Positions 61,528-64,000 of a stretch of 64,000 bases of DNA are shown here, piece by piece; positions within the stretch are counted from its first letter, which is position 1, and each line of letters begins with the position of its first letter. Origin of the DNA: Yersinia ruckeri ATCC 29473. Lineage in GTDB: Bacteria; Pseudomonadota; Gammaproteobacteria; Enterobacterales; Enterobacteriaceae. Made by a program: the position numbers and the translations under genes. The notes beneath the pieces are model-generated. The model saw only the letters and a program-made list of their open reading frames with translations. It was not told the origin of the DNA and did not search any database. Location of the stretch: the NCBI RefSeq assembly GCF_000754815.1, contig NZ_KN150747.1, forward strand, positions 219,647 to 283,646. Reading direction: 5' to 3'.

Positions 61528-63876
61528 CTAGCGTTTTTTACCTAAGGCAGCGGCCAAGGCATCACTCATAGCGCTGTTGCCTACCGAGGTCGTATTTGCC
61601 CGCCCTTTTGCTGACGATTTATCCCGAGCATCGGCGTTATGACGTCCAGCCTGACTCGGTACGTGACTCTTTTCGCTGCTGCCGCGGCGAGAATGGCTTT
61701 CCCCTGGCTGTTCATCCAGACGCATGGTCAGTGCGATACGTTTCCGCTGTAGATCCACTTCCATCACTTTGACTTTGACAATATCGCCCGCTTTCACCAC
61801 TTTGTGCGGATCGTCGACAAATTTATCGGCCAGTGAGGAAATATGCACCAGACCATCCTGATGGACGCCGATATCGACAAAAGCACCAAAATTGGTCACG
61901 TTAGTCACTGAGCCTTCCAGAATCATGCCGACGGTGAGGTCGTTCATGGTTTCTACGCCTTCGGCGAAAGTCGCCGTTTTAAACTCAGGTCGTGGATCGC
62001 GCCCCGGTTTTTCCAGCTCTTTCAGAATATCGGTTACTGTTGGTACCCCAAAGCGCTCGGTGGTGAAATCCCGTGGTTGAAGATTACGTAGAACACTCGG
62101 GTTGCCCATCAAATCTTGTAATGCCTGTTCTGTCGCAGCCAGAATACGTTCGACCACCGGATAGGTTTCAGGATGCACCGTGGAGGCATCCAACGGATTA
62201 TCGCCGTGGTTGATACGCAGGAAACCTGCGCATTGCTCAAAGGCTTTTGGCCCCAATCGGCTGACTTTCAAAAGTTGTTCCCGGTTGCGGAAACGACCAT
62301 TTTCGTCACGCCAGTTAACGATATTTTGCGCCATCATGCGGGTTAAGCCGGCTACCCGTGTCAACAGGGGCACTGATGCGGTATTCAAGTCTACGCCGAC
62401 GGCGTTTACGCAGTCTTCTACCACGGCATCCAGTTTTTTCGCCAGTTGGCTTTGGCTAACGTCGTGCTGATACTGGCCGACGCCGATGGATTTTGGATCG
62501 ATTTTAACCAATTCAGCCAGCGGGTCTTGCAGACGGCGGGCGATGGAGACGGCACCACGAATGGAGACGTCCAGATCTGGGAATTCCAATGCTGCCAGTT
62601 CAGATGCTGAGTAAACTGAGGCCCCAGCTTCGCTGACAATCACTTTCTGCGCGGTTACCGCCGGATATTGCTGCTGCAACTCGGTAAAGAAGCGTTCGGT
62701 TTCCCGCGAGGCAGTACCGTTGCCAATAGCAACCAGTTCGACCTGATGTTTAAGACATAAAGCTGCTACAGTTGCCGCCGCTTTGGCTGTCTGCCCGGTA
62801 TGTGGGTAAACCGTGTCGTAGGCCACCAGTTTGCCGGTAGAATCGACCACGGCAACTTTCACTCCGGTACGCAAACCCGGATCGAGGCCCATAGTTGCAC
62901 GCATCCCGGCAGGAGCCGCCATCAGCAAATCCTGCATATTTCGCGCAAATACCTTAATGGCTTCCTCTTCCGCTCGCTCGCGTAGGGTGCTCATCAGTTC
63001 GGTTTCCAGATGCAACAATACCTTGATACGCCACGTCCAGTTAATTACCGCTTTGCGCCATGCATCTGCTGGGGCGTTATTCAGACGTAAATCCAGATGG
63101 TTGATAATGATCTGCTCACCCTGACTTTCGCGTGGCGGTTCGTCAAATTGAGGATCGGCATTCAGCGCCAGTTGCAGAATGCCTTCATTACGACCACGGA
63201 ACATGGCCAGTGCACGGTGGGAAGGAACCTGAGCGATAGGTTCGTGGTGATCAAAGTAATCGCGGAATTTTGCCCCTTCCTGCTGTTTACCTTCCACTAC
63301 TTTTGAAACCAAATGTGCATTCTTCCATAAGTAATGACGTACTTTGGCCAGCAGCGTGGCGTCTTCGGCGAAACGCTCCATCAGAATATAGCGTGCGCCA
63401 TCTAACGCAGCTTTGGTGTCGGCTACGCCTTTATTGGCGTCAATATAGGCGGACGCAACGGACTCTGGCTCTTGTTGCGGATGACTCCATAGACTGTCAG
63501 CCAGCGGTTCCAGACCGGCTTCAATCGCGATCTGGCCACGAGTACGGCGTTTCGGTTTATAAGGCAGATACAGGTCTTCCAGCTCGGTTTTGCTCATGGT
63601 GCTGTTAATCGCACCAGCAAGTTGCTCGGTTAGCTTGCCTTGATCTTCGATAGATTTAAGAATGGTTTGGCGGCGGTCTTCCAATTCACGCAGATAACCC
63701 AGGCGGGTTTCCAACTGACGCAACTGGGTATCATCCAAGCCGCCGGTAACTTCCTTACGATACCGTGCAATAAAGGGCACGGTATTACCTTCATCAAGCA
63801 GGCGGATAGCGGAGATGACTTGCTCCGGCCGGGCCTGTAGTTCGCTTGCAATAATGCGGCTCAGTGGTTCATTCAT
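61528..63876 (-). CDS. yhgF: Tex-family transcription accessory protein (YhgF)
   Basis: 782 residues (E. coli 773). N-terminal Tex domain ([41 protein letters not shown]), a YqgF/RNase H-like region ([21 protein letters not shown]), helix-hairpin-helix motifs ([21 protein letters not shown]) and a C-terminal S1 domain ([22 protein letters not shown]). It binds nucleic acid; linked to transcription, stress and virulence. The last 55 residues are basic and low-complexity. Confidence 0.95.
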   Translation of the reverse strand: MNEPLSRIIASELQARPEQVISAIRLLDEGNTVPFIARYRKEVTGGLDDTQLRQLETRLGYLRELEDRRQTILKSIEDQGKLTEQLAGAINSTMSKTELEDLYLPYKPKRRTRGQIAIEAGLEPLADSLWSHPQQEPESVASAYIDANKGVADTKAALDGARYILMERFAEDATLLAKVRHYLWKNAHLVSKVVEGKQQEGAKFRDYFDHHEPIAQVPSHRALAMFRGRNEGILQLALNADPQFDEPPRESQGEQIIINHLDLRLNNAPADAWRKAVINWTWRIKVLLHLETELMSTLRERAEEEAIKVFARNMQDLLMAAPAGMRATMGLDPGLRTGVKVAVVDSTGKLVAYDTVYPHTGQTAKAAATVAALCLKHQVELVAIGNGTASRETERFFTELQQQYPAVTAQKVIVSEAGASVYSASELAALEFPDLDVSIRGAVSIARRLQDPLAELVKIDPKSIGVGQYQHDVSQSQLAKKLDAVVEDCVNAVGVDLNTASVPLLTRVAGLTRMMAQNIVNWRDENGRFRNREQLLKVSRLGPKAFEQCAGFLRINHGDNPLDASTVHPETYPVVERILAATEQALQDLMGNPSVLRNLQPRDFTTERFGVPTVTDILKELEKPGRDPRPEFKTATFAEGVETMNDLTVGMILEGSVTNVTNFGAFVDIGVHQDGLVHISSLADKFVDDPHKVVKAGDIVKVKVMEVDLQRKRIALTMRLDEQPGESHSRRGSSEKSHVPSQAGRHNADARDKSSAKGRANTTSVGNSAMSDALAAALGKKR

Positions 63877-64000
63877 AAGTCTGGTATCAAGTTGATAGAT
63901 GAATAGGGAAATCAGAGAAGACAGTTATACGGATTGCGGCGAAGAAATGCCAGTGCGACGGTTATGCCAGCAAGCCAGAGAAAGTAGTCTCTTAACATTC

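Overview
The right two thirds of the window (about 23.4-64 kb) is enterobacterial core chromosome. Its gene content and order (leuE, ryhB, yhhW, gntR, gntT, gntK, yhgN, asd, btsS, glgBXCAP, glpD, glpR, glpG, glpE, malT, malPQ, nfuA, gntX, bioH, feoCBA, tex) together with ERIC repeats point to Yersinia or a close relative in Yersiniaceae. This is judged from remembered protein families and gene order; no database was searched.

The left third (1-23.3 kb) is an AT-rich accessory island built in layers. From the left: (i) a decayed IS6-family transposase end; (ii) a two-gene McrBC-like module (coiled-coil AAA+ motor plus DUF2357/PD-(D/E)XK nuclease) lying between that end and an inverted second copy of it; (iii) an SOS-controlled pore-forming colicin with its convergent immunity gene, followed by the RNA I/RNA II part of a ColE1-type plasmid origin, i.e. 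a colicin plasmid fossil in the chromosome; (iv) a third IS6-family remnant split by a 1196-bp IS3-family element; (v) a two-gene operon coding for an NdpA/YejK-like nucleoid-associated protein and a stand-alone (p)ppGpp-synthetase-like (RelA/SpoT) protein, the best candidate here for an undescribed system; (vi) a Tn7-like element at about 11,770-23,166 with recognisable TnsB-type end repeats.

The Tn7-like element has lost tnsB and tnsC through an internal deletion that joins the tnsA catalytic domain to the C-terminal part of a tnsD-like gene, but it keeps a tniQ gene. Its cargo is rich in nucleases: a DEDD-type exonuclease, a GIY-YIG protein, a CoiA-like protein, three small overlapping unknown genes, a decayed serine recombinase, and a SIR2-HerA defence pair plus a KTSC-domain gene. 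The SIR2 gene is split by a second 1196-bp IS3-family element with a clean 4-bp target duplication. Both ends of the Tn7-like element abut further Tn7-like end sequences, so several related elements were stacked here.

In the core, the genes form coherent units: gluconate uptake and phosphorylation under GntR and CRP; glycogen synthesis and breakdown (glgBXCAP, one tight operon); glycerol-3-phosphate use under GlpR; maltodextrin use under MalT; Fe-S carrier, biotin and ferrous iron uptake genes. The iron-regulated small RNA RyhB lies between a deleted yhhY acetyltransferase gene and yhhW. Three tandem ERIC repeats separate gntT from gntK, and a 71-bp repeat occurs in two convergent intergenic gaps.
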